A stretch of DNA of 64,000 nucleotides from Marasmius tenuissimus. Taxonomy: Eukaryota; Basidiomycota; Agaricomycetes; Agaricales; Marasmiaceae. Positions 1 to 11,992 of this stretch are shown here, one piece after another; the first letter of the stretch is position 1, and each line of letters starts with the position of its first letter. The DNA is taken from NCBI GenBank assembly GCA_029532415.1, contig JAQOTA010000042.1, positions 1,281,173 to 1,345,172 of the forward strand. Direction: 5' to 3'. The notes below the pieces were generated by a model, which saw only the letters and a program-made list of their open reading frames with translations, searched no databases and was not told the origin of the DNA. Position numbers and translations under genes: made by a program.

Positions 1-710
1 ACTCCTGCGCTATTGGTGTGTCGGATGAGGACAGTACCATAGCCTACTATTTGCACATTTGCTTTATCACCCGCTGATGTAGTAAGACCTATTGGCATTT
101 CTAAAGTCTGATAGTCTGAGAAATCCGTTTTATACGGAGTCATATGCGCTGATGCCCCACTATCAAGTAGCCAGGCATTTTGCGTATTTCTCACTTCACA
201 ATCACTCGAAAATGCAGCAGAAAACGACTTATATTTCGTTGTTGCATATACAGAAGAAATACTACATTTCCTTGGTACTGAGTTCCTTGGGATATGATAG
301 TTCTGCATCGAGGATTTAGTGAAAGTTTGACTATTAGAACTTTGAAACACTTGCCAGTCTCCACGATCGTTGCTTTCAGCCCAATCGTTATCAACTCCTT
401 CAAGGCCATCTCCATAGTCACCATCATCGAAGTACCGTTCATGCCATTGAAGCGGTTCTTGATTCTGACTTTGGAATCCTTGACGAACAAGATGCTCTCG
501 TCTTGTTCTGAGTTCTTCTTGATAACGTTGATTAGCGGCGTCTTCAACTTCTATCCAAGCTTCCAATTGGCGTTTATAGTTCTGCCATTGAACGAATCTC
601 GTGGCTTGGTATGGCTGATTGTCATCAACAACCATAGTAATATTGCCAATACTCGTGCCATTAGCAACGTGTAAGGGCATTCCAGGTGGGAAGAGGGTAG
701 GGAAAGTCAT
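1..710 (-). mobile_element. Ty1/copia retrotransposon, start of polyprotein (partial)
   Basis: A single reading frame runs from an ATG at 710 to the left edge of the window without a stop (about 236 codons) and continues outside it. Near the window edge it encodes a retropepsin-like aspartic protease: the sequence AWLLDSGASAHM (active-site DSGA) is followed by an IVGYGTVLI flap-like stretch, as in Ty1/copia Pol. The region before it is hydrophilic, with no clear Gag fold and no CCHC zinc knuckle, so the Gag part is either very short or lies in another exon. Integrase, reverse transcriptase and RNase H would lie beyond the window. I found no LTR or primer-binding site between 711 and 1100. It is not the same family as the copia element at 23.6-26.5 kb, because the protease surroundings differ. 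Seen: open frame and DSGA motif. Inferred: element identity. Confidence 0.85.
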
Positions 711-2382
711 GAAGATGCAGAGGAAAGAGAGAGGCCCACATTTCGGAGCCCAGCTCCGACGATTTGCCGGCCGAGCAGAGATGCTTTAGGGCCGGTTGAT
801 CGACAATCTGCGCACTTGTTGGGCCTATCTACACCACGCGCGGCGCCTGAGCTGTGGTTGAGACCTGACAGCGCTCATCCGCTTGATCCGAACGAATTCT
901 CAGCCAAGCACGGATTGAGGGGTCAATCCCACTCAGAATCAACTCACCCACTACGCAACTCGATTCTGAGAGACTGGCTGCCACCTGACTGTCCGCGGGT
1001 TCTTGTACCTTTTCTCCCTTTTTTAACCCTTTCGGATGCCAAAATTATTCGGGACGCAAACGTAATACATAATCAATGAACACTGTATTCAAATTTCAAA
1101 CTGCAGGAAAATACAAATGAGAAAGCACTACTATTCATGAATAATAATACTGTAGACAAGGGTATGAAAACCATCTCTTGGTACTCGTGTGCTAGCCCTA
1201 TGAAGTCTGAACATCAGAACCAATTGGTTGCGCAAGCCTCTCGAAGGTGTTACTCACCTCCATGAATTTCTGTAAGTGTAACCCATGCAAAATCTGAACG
1301 GTGCGGAAGTCAGAATGCGGACATTCGTGAGGGAAAAAGGAACCTCATACCGTTGTTCTGGAGGCGGAAAAAGGTTGCAGTAACAGAGCAAAACCAGACC
1401 AGAGTTGCTAGCAGATAGACAAAGCCAAGCCAGGAGTATCAGAGCTTATGAGAGCCAGCCAACCAGATGAGATTTCGACAAGATTCAGAGGGCAGTGATA
1501 GGGCACAAGACAGCGAGCGGTAGAGCGAAGGGCTAGGGAGACGAGGCATGAAAAACAATTGGCGTCAACGCTAATCAAGAAAGACAGTATCGTGGGCCAC
1601 GCACCTTGCACACATCTGCTTCATCTGGATATCCCTTTCACTGTAAACTGTCCATGACGTGCAATCGTGTGTTAGTGGTCCTTTTCAATGATCATGGGGA
1701 GATGAGGGAGAGAAAGGAACTTGAAGGAAAAAGAACGCGCGGCAGAAACTCAAGTTCAACATCACCTGACCGCTCTGAAGAAGGACTCTTTGACCGACGC
1801 CGAATTGAGTCCAGGTTGAGATTGAACTGAGCCGAGATAGAGAGGTTGACAGCACTCTCAAGATTGGCTCGTACAGGCCTCAGAAATTACTCCGCTTGGC
1901 CCCCTCGGCTGCCAAACCAATTGACAATATCAGTTGAGCTCCGCGCCCAATTGGTGGTGTAAAGTAGCGTACCATAGGTACGTCACTGTATGCTATTACT
2001 TGTACCCTACTTCGGAATTTTGATACGCGAGGTACGTCAATTGATGTATTAGCATAGCCACAGTCACTGAGCGCCCTCGCCCTTGGAGAACTTCCGGCAA
2101 CTGCACACCTCTACCATGTCTTTGTAAGATAATCAGATGCTGAGAGCACTATCCTTGGATGGTTTACGAAACCACTGAACGTTAGCTATTACCCCTAAGA
2201 GGTTGGTGATCCCAGGATCTTTCTTTGTTGTGACTCACGCTCGGACTCCAGAAATAGGTTATTGCGTTCATAAATACTATGAGTATAATGGATACCACGA
2301 AAGCTTCGACTGGGTTCGATATATGGCCCCTAATTTGGAGGTCATTGAGAATCTCCCTTTAGCTATCATGTGTGCCAAGCCA
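711..2382. other. Intergenic region, no gene recognised
   Basis: About 1.7 kb between the copia fragment and receptor-like gene A. Open frames here are short (under 100 codons), overlap on both strands and show no domain. Nothing in it matches the duplicated units. It could hold the LTR of the copia element on its left, but I could not find TG...CA ends. Confidence 0.5.
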
Positions 2383-3647
2383 TCAACCGACTACAGAACT
2401 CTGGGGAGTAGCACTTGTGGTAATAATGACCGGAATAGGATTGGGAAACACAGGTTTCGGGCGGTTCAGTGCCTCCGAACTAGACACCATAGTTGAGCTG
2501 TCGACCGATCCAGAATTCCTATGGCCTTGAAACTCCGAGATTGTCGACACGTCCGTTGAAGTCCTCAAAGGTTTCCGTTTTATCTGGAAATTGTACGTCT
2601 TCGAGGGATGGCGAATTTGTGAGACCGAATCCGATGGCCTTATACTCGAGAACGAGGCGTCGGATGATGAATATGTGGATTCACTGGTCGAGGCGGAGTC
2701 TGAGCTGGGGTATTCTGAGCGAGCCCTTCCGCGGGGGAAAGAGTAGGCAGGCGACTGATGCCATGGTCGATTTGATACCATCATCCGATCGCTTTCGAAG
2801 GAAGTACATGATCCAGCCTCTTTGTGAAGGATTCGCCTCTCTCGTCTTCGACGACGACAGAGGTAGATGAAGATTGCCAGAATCAGCAGCAAAATAAAAG
2901 TTCCTAGCACCGATCCAATGATTCTTGCCTTGCGATCAGGGTCTACAGGCGATGCCATTGCGACGATCTCGATAAAGTCGTCGGGCCCTGGAGTATGGTT
3001 ACCTTCGGCTTGACCATGGCTCTGGTGATCATCGTCATCATCGCTATCGCTATCGTCATCAGAGTCCCTGCCTCCGCCCCCAGGTCCTTCTGCATGACGA
3101 TCTTTTTGCCAATCATTATGATCTCCGTTTCGATAAGGATGGCCGTTTTTACCAAATTCCACCGATTCAAAATTCTCGTTTGATGCAGGAGCCTCGTTGC
3201 ATTCAGGCTCTTCGCTAGCGCATTGTATCAGGCCTGCCGCAATTGATCGAACGAACAAGGACATACCCTTCACTGAACCCTTCTAACCGATATCTTCTGA
3301 TATGTAATATGAGATTCCTTGAGAAACCAACAGGTTGTTAAAATGCCCCCTCACCCGATCTCGGTGACATTGAAAGTCACAGTGCCATAAAACTTCATTT
3401 TATCTAGGCAATTTAAAACCCTGGAGCGCGCACTCTCGTATTGTATCAAATGAATCCCAACGACAGAGTCGTCGCCCGATCCCTTGCTCCATGTTGCGGT
3501 TGTGGGAACACCGACAGTGACAGTTGGGTTCGCCCAGATTTCGAAACAAACGCATGAGTGAATTGTGAGCGGAAGATACCTAATTTCGTCAGTATGTAGT
3601 GGAATACCCCTATGTATAAGATATACGCACAGTAAATTCCTAAGCAT
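2383..3647 (-). CDS. Receptor-like single-pass membrane protein A
   Basis: Family role unknown. Exon 1 (3647-3631) begins MLRNLL and joins exon 2 (3579-3355) to give a hydrophobic signal peptide and a ~75-residue ectodomain with the pattern PTVTVGVPTTATW, resembling the Ig-like repeats of fungal wall-associated proteins. A tiny third exon then leads to the last exon, ending at 2383. That exon encodes an Asp/Ser/Gly-rich stalk (about 12 Asp in an 18-residue run), one transmembrane helix (ARIIGSVLGTFILLLILAIF), the stop-transfer RRRRRERR, and a ~150-residue Ser/Thr-rich cytoplasmic tail with RPWHQSPAYSFPR and SDSVSQ blocks. Predicted topology: N-terminus outside, tail in the cytoplasm. All splice phases close. 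This is the only fully intact family member outside the duplication. Paralogues lie at 8.9, 12.0, 29.4 and 31.7 kb. A non-receptor wall-sensor role is equally possible. Confidence 0.72.
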
Positions 3648-4851
3648 CGGGAGAGATGGTGGGGATACGAAAGAAAGGGCAGTCGCAGATAAAAGCCTAC
3701 TCCGCAGTCGCATCCAGATCTTCTCCCGCGGCTCATGGGACCCCATTCCTGATGAACAACCAGAGAACTTTTATCTCCGAAGTATGTTGACAGAGCATTC
3801 ATCAACATCATCGGGATCGAATGGATCCCATCGTCGCCGGGATCTTAAAAAATACCGTGTGACTTGAGCGTATCCAAGGGCTACCGCCGCCAATGATAGT
3901 AAATGATGTCGATGATCAGAGTGTGAAGTATTCGAAACGTAGGCCGGGGATGGTACTTCACGAATATTCATTACACTTAGCTTCGCAAGAGGCAAAGGCC
4001 GCTTACAAACCGCGGGATCGATTTGCATTGCAGACCTGTGAGAATATCACCGACATCAGATGAACATAAAAGAGTATAGCCACAAACCACAGCTCCAAAT
4101 CACGCACAAGGATAGACCAACTCTACCCCCAACTTATACGGTATCTACATTTTCGTATTGAGATACGTCGCTAGCCGTGCATCAGCACACGCCTATCTCC
4201 TCCCTGCCCTCCGTCTTTCCAAAAAACGTTTCAACATTACTTAGGTTTATAGAGGCGAGCTTCCGGTCCATCGAGAGAGGGGTTCATAAAGCAATAAAGA
4301 AATGGTAGAAGGCGGTATCGATGAATGGCCTGGCCGAACACAGCCTCGCACGTTGCGACCGATCGGCTAGTACAGTCGAACGTAGTGAAAAAAAAAAGGG
4401 TAGTGATGCCCATAATGGGGCTATGATTCGCGTGAGTCGAGTCTCGCTATGCCTCCAAGCCTATCCAAATGGGTTAAAGGCAATGGCGCGAGGGTCTTAA
4501 TAACTAGAATGCCGGTGATCACTGGTGGCAATCAATACACTGTTCCCGAACTCATAGGCTATGAACCTATGGACCTATACAGATCCGAGCCCTTACGATG
4601 CCGGTAGGCAAAAGCATCAACCCGAGCTTCGTGGAGGAGCACAACGCGCGTGACATATAATTATAAGAATAACTGAGTATAAGAAGGTCTAAACTGGCTA
4701 AGAGGACCCGAATAATAGTAATTAGTGAGTGGATACGACGTTGGAGAAAAGACTGCTCAAACGAAGGGAAGTTATACTTGGTATAAGACGCAACCGTCCG
4801 ACAACATCAATAAATAGATAAATTATCTGAATGAGGGTAATGAAAGATTAA
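3648..4851. other. Intergenic; conserved leader of gene A and left edge of unit 1
   Basis: The ~170 bp upstream of the gene A start (to about 3830) resemble the stretches upstream of the paralogues at 10.1, 12.8, 31.0 and 35.5 kb, all sharing a core like GATGTTGATGAATGCTC. It could be a 5' leader, an upstream exon or a promoter-proximal element. From about 4.46-4.53 kb onward the sequence recurs at 23.3-23.6 kb, marking the left limit of the duplicated unit. No gene seen in 3.85-4.85 kb. Confidence 0.5.
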
Positions 4852-7051
4852 TCAAGCCTCGCCACGGATGTCTTCCGGCGTATTGTTCCAGTTCGGGCAG
4901 AGTTCGTTCCAGTCAGCTGTAGAGGAGTTTCAACACTGTATCAGCCTATGAGTAGAAGGGATTACTCACGAGGCACGGGGTTGTCACTCGCCACATTGCC
5001 AGTATCTTCTGCCAAAATAACAGCCAGACCGCTATAAAAAATTCATCGTTAGCTGCTGACAATTCTCTACGAGCCCTTCAAACTCACGCGACAAGATGCC
5101 ATTCGATATGACTACAGACGAAGAGGAGTCAGCTTGAGTCTTCATAGGCACGAAGTAAGCTCACCAGTGCAAGAACATCGGGCCAGAATTGTCAGTCCTA
5201 AACCGGATAGCGACTTTCGAATTTGACTTGACTGCAACGGTGTCACGCTCGACCTTTTTTCGTAATATTAGAGGGTGTGTAGGTCGAACAGAAACAAGCA
5301 GGTCATACCGGATTCTTGAAGTTATATTGGTCACTGTCTGCACTCTTGATCACGAAGAAGTGATGCTGAGATGCATGGTTAGTCGCGATCACATAACTTT
5401 AGTAGCAAGAAGAACCTACGCCGTGCAAATGCATAGGATGAGGTTGTCCAGCGTCGCTGCTTAGGGCGAAGTTGATTTCGATCGTCTTGTTCCTGGGCAG
5501 GGCGTAGATACTCTTGGACGGGAGCAGGTCCTCGGGCTTCTGTGCACCACTGAGAATTTGAAGAAGAACAGGCGTTGTAGGGAATACAAAAGGAGTGTCG
5601 TTGATTGTGAACAGCCCCGTATCTGTTTGGAAACCGATGGTCATGTTTAGAACAAGGTCTGCGCCTCCCGGAACCGGCTCTCCTGGTACATCTTGCAGAG
5701 AGCGCAAATCATTTTCATTCAGGAGTTTGTCATTCGGCGATGTCGCGTTGGTGGCAGGGTCTTCGTTTGGAGCACCTTTGTACCGCAAGATAGCAGAGTT
5801 GATTCCCCCAGCAAAGCCAGGAGTGCCCAAGTTCGGATTAGCACGAATCCAGTAGTTGCCGACGGGCTGATTGGCATGGAGCACGAAGGAGTAACGTTGA
5901 GCGGCATAGATTTCCAATGAGTCGACTCCGAGGGGCTCGGTAGGCTGGCCATCGGACTCAATGATGGTCATGTTGTGGCCTTCAATCGCGAAGGTATAGA
6001 ATGGATCACAAGAGAGAGAGACTAATCGCATGCGATAACGCTTGCCCTGTTCGACATTGACAACGGCCAGTTGTCCGTTCGGCTAGGGGACATTAGCTAG
6101 GTTCTTCGTGAGTAGCAAGCGAAGTGAAGTGCACGAACCTGATCTGACCACCGTCCTAGTCCGTTGATCAAGGTGGAGTCGGCTATCTTCGGACCTGGCA
6201 GTTCAATGAGGAAAGTGCTTGTGTTGTGATACCTAATTCGTGGAAATGAATTCAGCTATTGTCCCTGGGCTCGTGAAGACGAGTAGTACGTACCAATCAG
6301 AGAGTGTAATGATGGTATTCTCTACAGACATTAGGAAGGCGGTGAGTAGACTAATATGCAAAATCAAAGTAAACTTACCGTCATCAACATCGTACAAGTT
6401 CTTGTAGGGATCGTTGGGATCGTACACAACCATTGCTCCTCGCAATCCATCGCAATATTGCGCACGGTGGTGTGAGTGATACCAGAATGTACCTGCTTGG
6501 TCGGGAACGCTGAACTTGTACTGGAATGACTCCTCGGGTACAATAGGGCATTGCGTGACCCAAGTTGGCCCGTCGGCCCAAATGGTGTGATGCTGATGGA
6601 TACCGTGCCAGTGCTGTGAAAACAACATATCAATAACAGGCAGAAGGGGGTGGGAAGTAATACTTGCAATACTGGTGCTTCGATCCATTGACGGGTCGGT
6701 CAGCTCGTCTATAACATTGATCTCGAAGGTATCTCCCTGCGAAGAGTGTCCGTGTTAGTGCTTGCGTGAGATCACGACGTCGGATGATTGACGAACCTTG
6801 TTCGCTTTAATTATGGGTCCAGGGAACGAAGCCTTGTCGGCGGAGGTACCTGCCAAAACGGTGCTACCAGACTCTGATGAGCCTGCTTCTGTGAGCCGGG
6901 AGGGTCACATTCGGCCTTACCTGCGTTTGAATCCATCAGGTGAGAGGTCCTTGTTGACGATATGAAGGTCCCCCGTGCGAGAGATGACGTCGACGGCCTG
7001 GACAATCGACAAAAACTGAAGGAGCAGCGTAAAAGACAGAGAAGTCCACAT
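4852..7051 (-). CDS. Laccase (secreted multicopper oxidase), intact copy
   Basis: Benzenediol:oxygen oxidoreductase that oxidises phenols with reduction of O2 to water, acting outside the cell. Twelve exons (7051-6921, 6863-6797, 6736-6668, 6613-6379, 6321-6294, 6232-6139, 6082-5420, 5365-5309, 5253-5165, 5111-5088, 5031-4970, 4916-4852) give 527 residues in one frame, the usual laccase length. A signal peptide follows [12 protein letters not shown]. All four copper signatures are present: [33 protein letters not shown] and [14 protein letters not shown]. They supply the ten His and one Cys expected. The residue ten after the Cys is Leu, as in class-2 laccases. In the last motif Val replaces the common Glu of HLEAG. 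Intron 3 uses a GC donor. The copy at 26.5-28.3 kb is dead, so this is probably the only working laccase in the window. Confidence 0.93.
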
Positions 7052-7057
7052 TGCTGT

Positions 7058-7272
7058 AGACAGTGACTACTGGGTTGGCGATAGCTAAAGGCTCAACGTT
7101 TCTGGCCTTTTTATGTTTCGGGGATTCACCTTTTGGCACCGCTATTGCTTTGACTTATGACACAGAAACGAGGGACCCTCGGCGGCCAATGTTGGAATGA
7201 ATCTCCCTTACTCTTGTTGTACCGGCGAGAGGAGGCAGCAATGGAAGATGACGGTGAGATGTTGAATTTGGA
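7058..7272. other. 215-bp segment upstream of laccase, missing from copy 2
   Basis: Comparing the two laccase copies, both sides align closely, but copy 1 has this extra stretch beginning 7 bp upstream of the start codon. It contains the TATA-like site and a CCAAT-type box (minus strand, near 7180). It is either an insertion in copy 1 or, more simply, a deletion of the core promoter in copy 2. Confidence 0.7.
7104..7115 (-). promoter_or_regulatory. TATA-like element of laccase copy 1
   Basis: On the minus strand the sequence CATAAAAAGGCC lies about 55 nt upstream of the laccase ATG at 7051, a plausible distance for a fungal core promoter with a short leader. Assigned by position and sequence only. 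Confidence 0.4.
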
Positions 7273-8888
7273 CATTACTACACCCAAAGAGGATATGCCT
7301 ATATCAAGCACATTCAGAGCATGTTTGCTACTGACTACAGGCCAACGCGGGAGTCGGCAAAGCACATGTACCTGCCAACACCAGGCGGTATAATGAAAAC
7401 CGAAACAGGAATCGTGAGCGCCAAAGGAAAGCGTACCCATCGATTGGTGGACTGTACAAGACCACTACTCGAGCAATGGTTACCCTCATTGTACCGACGG
7501 AGCATGGCGAAACCTCGGGCGGGAGGCTGTTTAGATGTGCAGTATGGCACCCCGTATAGTCCGGGACCAGGGGGACTCGGCCACCCACGTATACACTGGC
7601 TATCGTGCAGTACCGGTAGTTCCGTTTTGCCCGCGACAACAGCAGTTATCATTCGCAACACATTGCCAGTGACACCTCGGTCGTTAGCCTAGCTCGTTGG
7701 TCCAGAACAAAACCTACTGTATCATACGGCCACACGCGTCCCGTCGATGAACCGTTTCATCACACCTAGGATGGCTATGCAGGCGGCTTGATTTGCCTTG
7801 ACGATATTTGTGAGGGTTCTTGCCATCCTGCAATGGAGTTTGAAGCCCGAGTCCTTTATAACACTATTGTATGCAAACAGGCCCAAGTAATAGATCGGGG
7901 GGGGGGGGTATTCCGACTCATTTAAGGATAAACGACGAGACTTCAGAATCACTTTCTGCCCTTCAGCGTGGATATTGATGCCAAGGGAAAGATAGTGAAC
8001 ACGCACCTCATTCTCCTTGCCCACTATCCATCGGTATATAAATATTGTTCAATATAAAGGGTCGTTTTCAAGTCCTCTCTTTGTCAACCCATAAGGATCC
8101 AACTATGTTTTTGTTCGAGAGTACTTCAGGGCGCAACCTAGCAACCTAGAGTTAGTCGCACGGTCACCCAAGGACAGAACAAGGAATGCACAGCTTTGCC
8201 TTCCCAAAGTCAAAGTCGAAAGAGCTCACGGTTTCAAGACGTTATCGTAGCAGAGCTAAGCACAGTAAGAGACAACAAGCGCCAGACAAGTGTCAGACTT
8301 CATGGTGAGGCTAAACGGACCAAGAACACACCAGGAGATGGCGAAATCCAGAGAAAACCGGTTTTCTTGCTTTATTGAAGCGAGCTCCATGGGGATGGTT
8401 GACAAAGATGAGCGTTTATTTGTGCTGTATTTGGTCAAAGTGAGACCGTCGGGCCGCGGGGAAGCGTGAGGGCCCTGTTGGTAAGTTTGTTGTCTCACCA
8501 ACCTCTGACCGATGACTCCTACACCATTGCCCAAAAGCTAATGACTTAGAAAGATAAGCTACTGTATTCGGTGCTCGTGATAGTCCAATGACAACTTTGG
8601 GGCTTTGAAGCATAACTATAATGTAAGTAGTGCAGGGAAAGTACGAAAAATACGAAAGGACTGTAAGGATGTGCTAATCAAAGGAAGGCCGGTAATGGCT
8701 GTCAGATAATTGAGCCGCACGTAAGGGTATCTACATTATGTCCACATAAACCAACTAGTACTGCGGGAGTCTGGGGGTAGCACGGGTGGTAATCATATCC
8801 GGGATAGGATGTGGGGATACAGGTTTTGAACGACTCAGCGCCTTCGAAACCAGAAATCGCGCTAGAACCCCTAACCGTGCTAGGATTC
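7273..8888. other. Intergenic, shared with unit 2; contains poly-G tract
   Basis: No convincing gene. The part 7273-8050 is matched at 28.34-29.12 kb, including a run of 12 G at 7897-7908 that is 19 G at 28938-28956. The part 8060-8440 has no counterpart in unit 2. Short open frames on both strands overlap and show no domain. The region upstream of the laccase may carry its regulatory sites, but I could not assign any. From about 8770 it holds the out-of-frame end of receptor B's tail. Confidence 0.5.
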
Positions 8889-10106
8889 CTATTCTTGAGT
8901 CTCCGGAACAGCCGACAAATCCGTCGCCGTCCTCAAAGGCTTCCGTTTCATCTGGGACTGAGACTTGTGTACCTTCGAAGGATGGCCGACTTGAGAAACT
9001 GAATCCAAGGGAGTTATCGTCGAGAACGAGAGCTCTGAAGATGTATAGGCGTGGGTCTTCGATTTAGAACCGTTGGTGGGCCTGGACTCGGAGGGAGTGT
9101 ATCCCAAGCGAGCCCATGGTCGCGTGAAAGAATAGGCAGGAGACTTGTACCATGGTCGATCGGATACCATTATCCGATTCCCTTGTATTCTCGCATCTAA
9201 GCGTGCGATTTGCCTTGTCCGTCTACGGCGCCAATACAAGTAGAGTATGATTACCAGGGTGATCATAAAAAGGACGCCAAGCACCGATCCGATGATTTTT
9301 GCTAGGTGATGAGAGTCCATGGAAGGTGCATTACTTTTGACAGTCGAGGGAGAGGGTTCGGAAGGTGTAGTTGTTTCAGGCCGAAGGGTTGAAGTAGCTC
9401 CCTCGGGTACATAAGAGCTGGCATCACAATGGTGTTAGTGAACACGACGACTGGTGACAGATTACGTACCCAGAGCCCTTTCTCCAGCCACCGTTGTTTC
9501 TGTCATCATCCCTGTTTCTGCCATCATCCCTGTTTCTGCTATCATCCCTGTTTCTGCCAGAGTTCCCGCCCCGACCACCACCACCACCATTGCCTCCTCC
9601 CCCTCCTCCTCCTCCCCCTCCTCCTCCTCCACCGCCTCCCCCTCCTCTTCCCCCTCCTCTTCCTCTTCCTCCTCCTCTTTCTCTCTGACGGCCAAAACTA
9701 TAACATCGTCATCACTAAGCTCTTCATGCAACAGAATCACGAGGGCATACCCATCCGACCCATAGTTCCTAATTTTAACGTGAGAATCCTTGAGTTTGAT
9801 GTATCCACATATCAATCCCTCACCCGGTTTCAGTGACAGTGACAGCTATAGTGTTAGACGGCTTCTGTACTTCTGGCCCACCCCAAACGTCCTTCATAAA
9901 TCTTGGGGGCTTATCTTGCATCAGGCCTACTTCAGTATCAACATCCTGGCCCAGTGCCGCGGTTATGAGAGTATTGCCATTTATCGATGGTGAAGCCAAA
10001 ATATTCAAACTCGCGCAGAGCTTGACTGTGAGTAAAAGATACCTGTGCTTTATCAGTACAAGGTGGGCGTATGATCAGAGTATACGCACAGTAAATTCAT
10101 GAACAT
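8889..10106 (-). CDS. Receptor-like membrane protein B (tail shortened by frameshift)
   Basis: Same architecture as gene A. The start at 10106 reads MFMNLL and joins YLLLTVKLCASLNILASPSI to form the signal peptide. The ectodomain ends near 9833. The stalk exon (about 9720-9475) is read in the Gly frame: a long poly-Gly run, then three near-identical six-residue units (SRNRDD type) encoded by an 18-bp tandem repeat at ~9500-9560. Next come SYVPEG..., a linker, the helix KIIGSVLGVLFMITLVIILY and RRRR. The tail carries RPWYKSPAYSF, SELSFSTITPLDSVSQVGH and KRKPLRTATDLSA, then stops at 8889 (after ...VPETQE). In gene E the homologous tail runs ~27 residues further. Here the matching sequence continues out of frame to about 8770, so a small deletion caused the early stop. 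The protein may still work with a shorter tail. Confidence 0.65.
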
Positions 10107-10818
10107 CAAATGAGACAAATGAGATAGTGGGAGTAAGAAAGAAAGCGTGATTAAGAATGAAAAACCCGCCCGAATACGTAGTCAGAGCGTTCATTAATAC
10201 CATCGGGTCGGAATCCATCCCATCATCTCAATGAGACCTTCGTCTTGGCTCCCTGGATGAATTCGTATACAAGATCATAAAACCGATGACTGAAGTGTTG
10301 GCTGAAATACCTATCTGCCTACTAGATCAAATGGGTCAAAGCTAGACAAGGGACCCGAATGACTTACGTATCCTAGACAAGTTGATCTGCATTCCCGCCA
10401 CCACCCAGCCTTGAGAGCTACCCCTATGTAGGGACAGTCGAGGGGTGTTTTGCACGTGGCAACTTGAACAAACCCTTCAAGTCCAAAGTTATGCAGAACA
10501 TGAAATTTTGTGAACGAATATGATCGACAAGAACCAGAGTCCATACCTGCAGCTTGAAGCTCTGCGGCAGAGTCTCTTCGTGGGTATGACTAATCAAGTG
10601 TTTTATGATGGAGGGAAATTATTTCGAGTTCATTGCACAAGCAAGTGGCAATGTGCACTGCTCCAAAACAACGGATCGTTCGGGAGACAATGATCAAAAA
10701 AGCGATTCTGCGGCCTTACAAGCTTTCCTTGATACCTGTAACAGTCACTTATCGACATGACACCTCTCCCCATTATACGTGCCATCCATTACTGATGACA
10801 AATGGCGAGAGGTGTCAA
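10107..10818. other. Intergenic, collinear with 31.0-31.74 kb
   Basis: Leader of receptor B followed by ~550 bp that match unit 2 closely. No open frame with coding character. The conservation between units reflects recent duplication and is not evidence of function. Confidence 0.5.
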
Positions 10819-10925
10819 TTAAGAGAGACTAAGAATGCTGGGGATGCAAAGCATACCTAGCGCTTCGCGATTAGGTTCAGTCAATTCTGACATCCTCAAC
10901 CCTGACACTGGGGTCGACGAGTGGC
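10819..10925 (-). pseudogene. Tail fragment of a receptor-like gene
   Basis: The minus strand encodes the last ~30 residues of the family tail (SGLRMSELTEPN and LGMLCIP), nearly identical to the end of the gene at 31.74 kb. Sequence upstream of it departs abruptly at about 10930. The N-terminal part of the same gene is at 12.0-12.8 kb. So in unit 1 this gene lost about 95 tail residues and gained roughly 1.07 kb of foreign DNA. Confidence 0.65.
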
Positions 10926-10929
10926 GATA

Positions 10930-11992
10930 AAGTGCGTGATCATATCGCAAATCATACACATTAAGATAATGACCATTGCCCGTAGCAATCGTGAAAGATG
11001 GATATGAAAGCCACCACCCATACAAGGGAACTCGCATCGATTTGGTATCTCACTGGATGCAGCAAGCAAGGAGAACATTAGTCCGAGTAAAAGATGATAC
11101 CCACGATAAAGCGCGGCATACGCCGCACAGAGATGCCAACGCTACTCACAGTGTACACTGAGTTTACCGGTACTTCGTGACCGCCGCAATCTGAACGGCA
11201 GCACTATGATTGAACCCCTGTCCTCCATTTGCCTGCAAAAAGCAGTGATAGCATAAGAGATCACGTCGGTGCTGGGAGAGAGAAACCGGAAATCTGTCAG
11301 GATACTGAGAAGAAGGAAAGGATATTGGACACTCAATTCAGCTTCCGTTGCAAACATCAATACACCCATTTTTGCATATAGAGGCCGTTTCCGCTCCCTG
11401 TGCTTTCCAGCCTCCGTTAGTTTATCCGTTTGGGAGTGCTTAAGAGCGTATCCTGATACATAAGAATCATCCATACGGTCAACTTGAGCCACAAAACGAG
11501 AAACACACAACTGTGTCGTCCCGTAACGATCAAAGTCCACGATACTTGGGATCTGACCGCGATTGGAAGCATTTAATGGGTGAGTGTGAGGAGCCAGAGT
11601 ACAGACAAGATTAAAAAATCGACGAAAGAAGATATTGTAGACATCGAAACAGGACCTTGACCTTCGCCGATGTGAACTCATGGTGGTAAAGGAGAAAAGC
11701 AAGCAACTGTTTGTCATGTGTTTGGGCCGTTGGGCCTATCAAAGCGGTGAAGCGCTCAGGTGGTTGCTCTCTGACCGCCTTCATTTCAAGTCCTTCACTC
11801 TATTTGTAGGCTGGCGATCCTTCCGACTCCTCGACGATCAATAGGGATGTATATAATGTTGATAATCACAGAATAAAGGGGTAAACGAATGAAGTTGATA
11901 AGAACCAAAACCCATCAGAATATACCGACTAATTCGAAAGTTATAAAATAAGAGCCACATAGCTATGTCATCACCGGTACATCTATCAAGAA
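10930..11992. other. Inserted DNA of unknown origin between two receptor gene parts
   Basis: About 1.06 kb absent from unit 2. The longest open frame is on the minus strand (11717-11142, 191 codons, begins MTNSCLLFSF). It has no recognisable domain and an unremarkable composition, so I do not call it a gene. I found no terminal inverted repeats or target-site duplication at the edges. Confidence 0.4.

Noticed and set aside
816..1079. Short plus-strand frame near the copia fragment
   Set aside because: No domain and no similarity to anything else in the window.
9462..9815. Glu-rich minus-strand frame in receptor B (EEEE runs)
   Set aside because: The Gly frame of the same DNA joins both neighbouring exons in phase and resembles the other stalks; the Glu frame does not.
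11142..11717. 191-codon minus-strand frame
   Set aside because: No domain, no intron signals and unmatched in unit 2; described only as part of the insertion.
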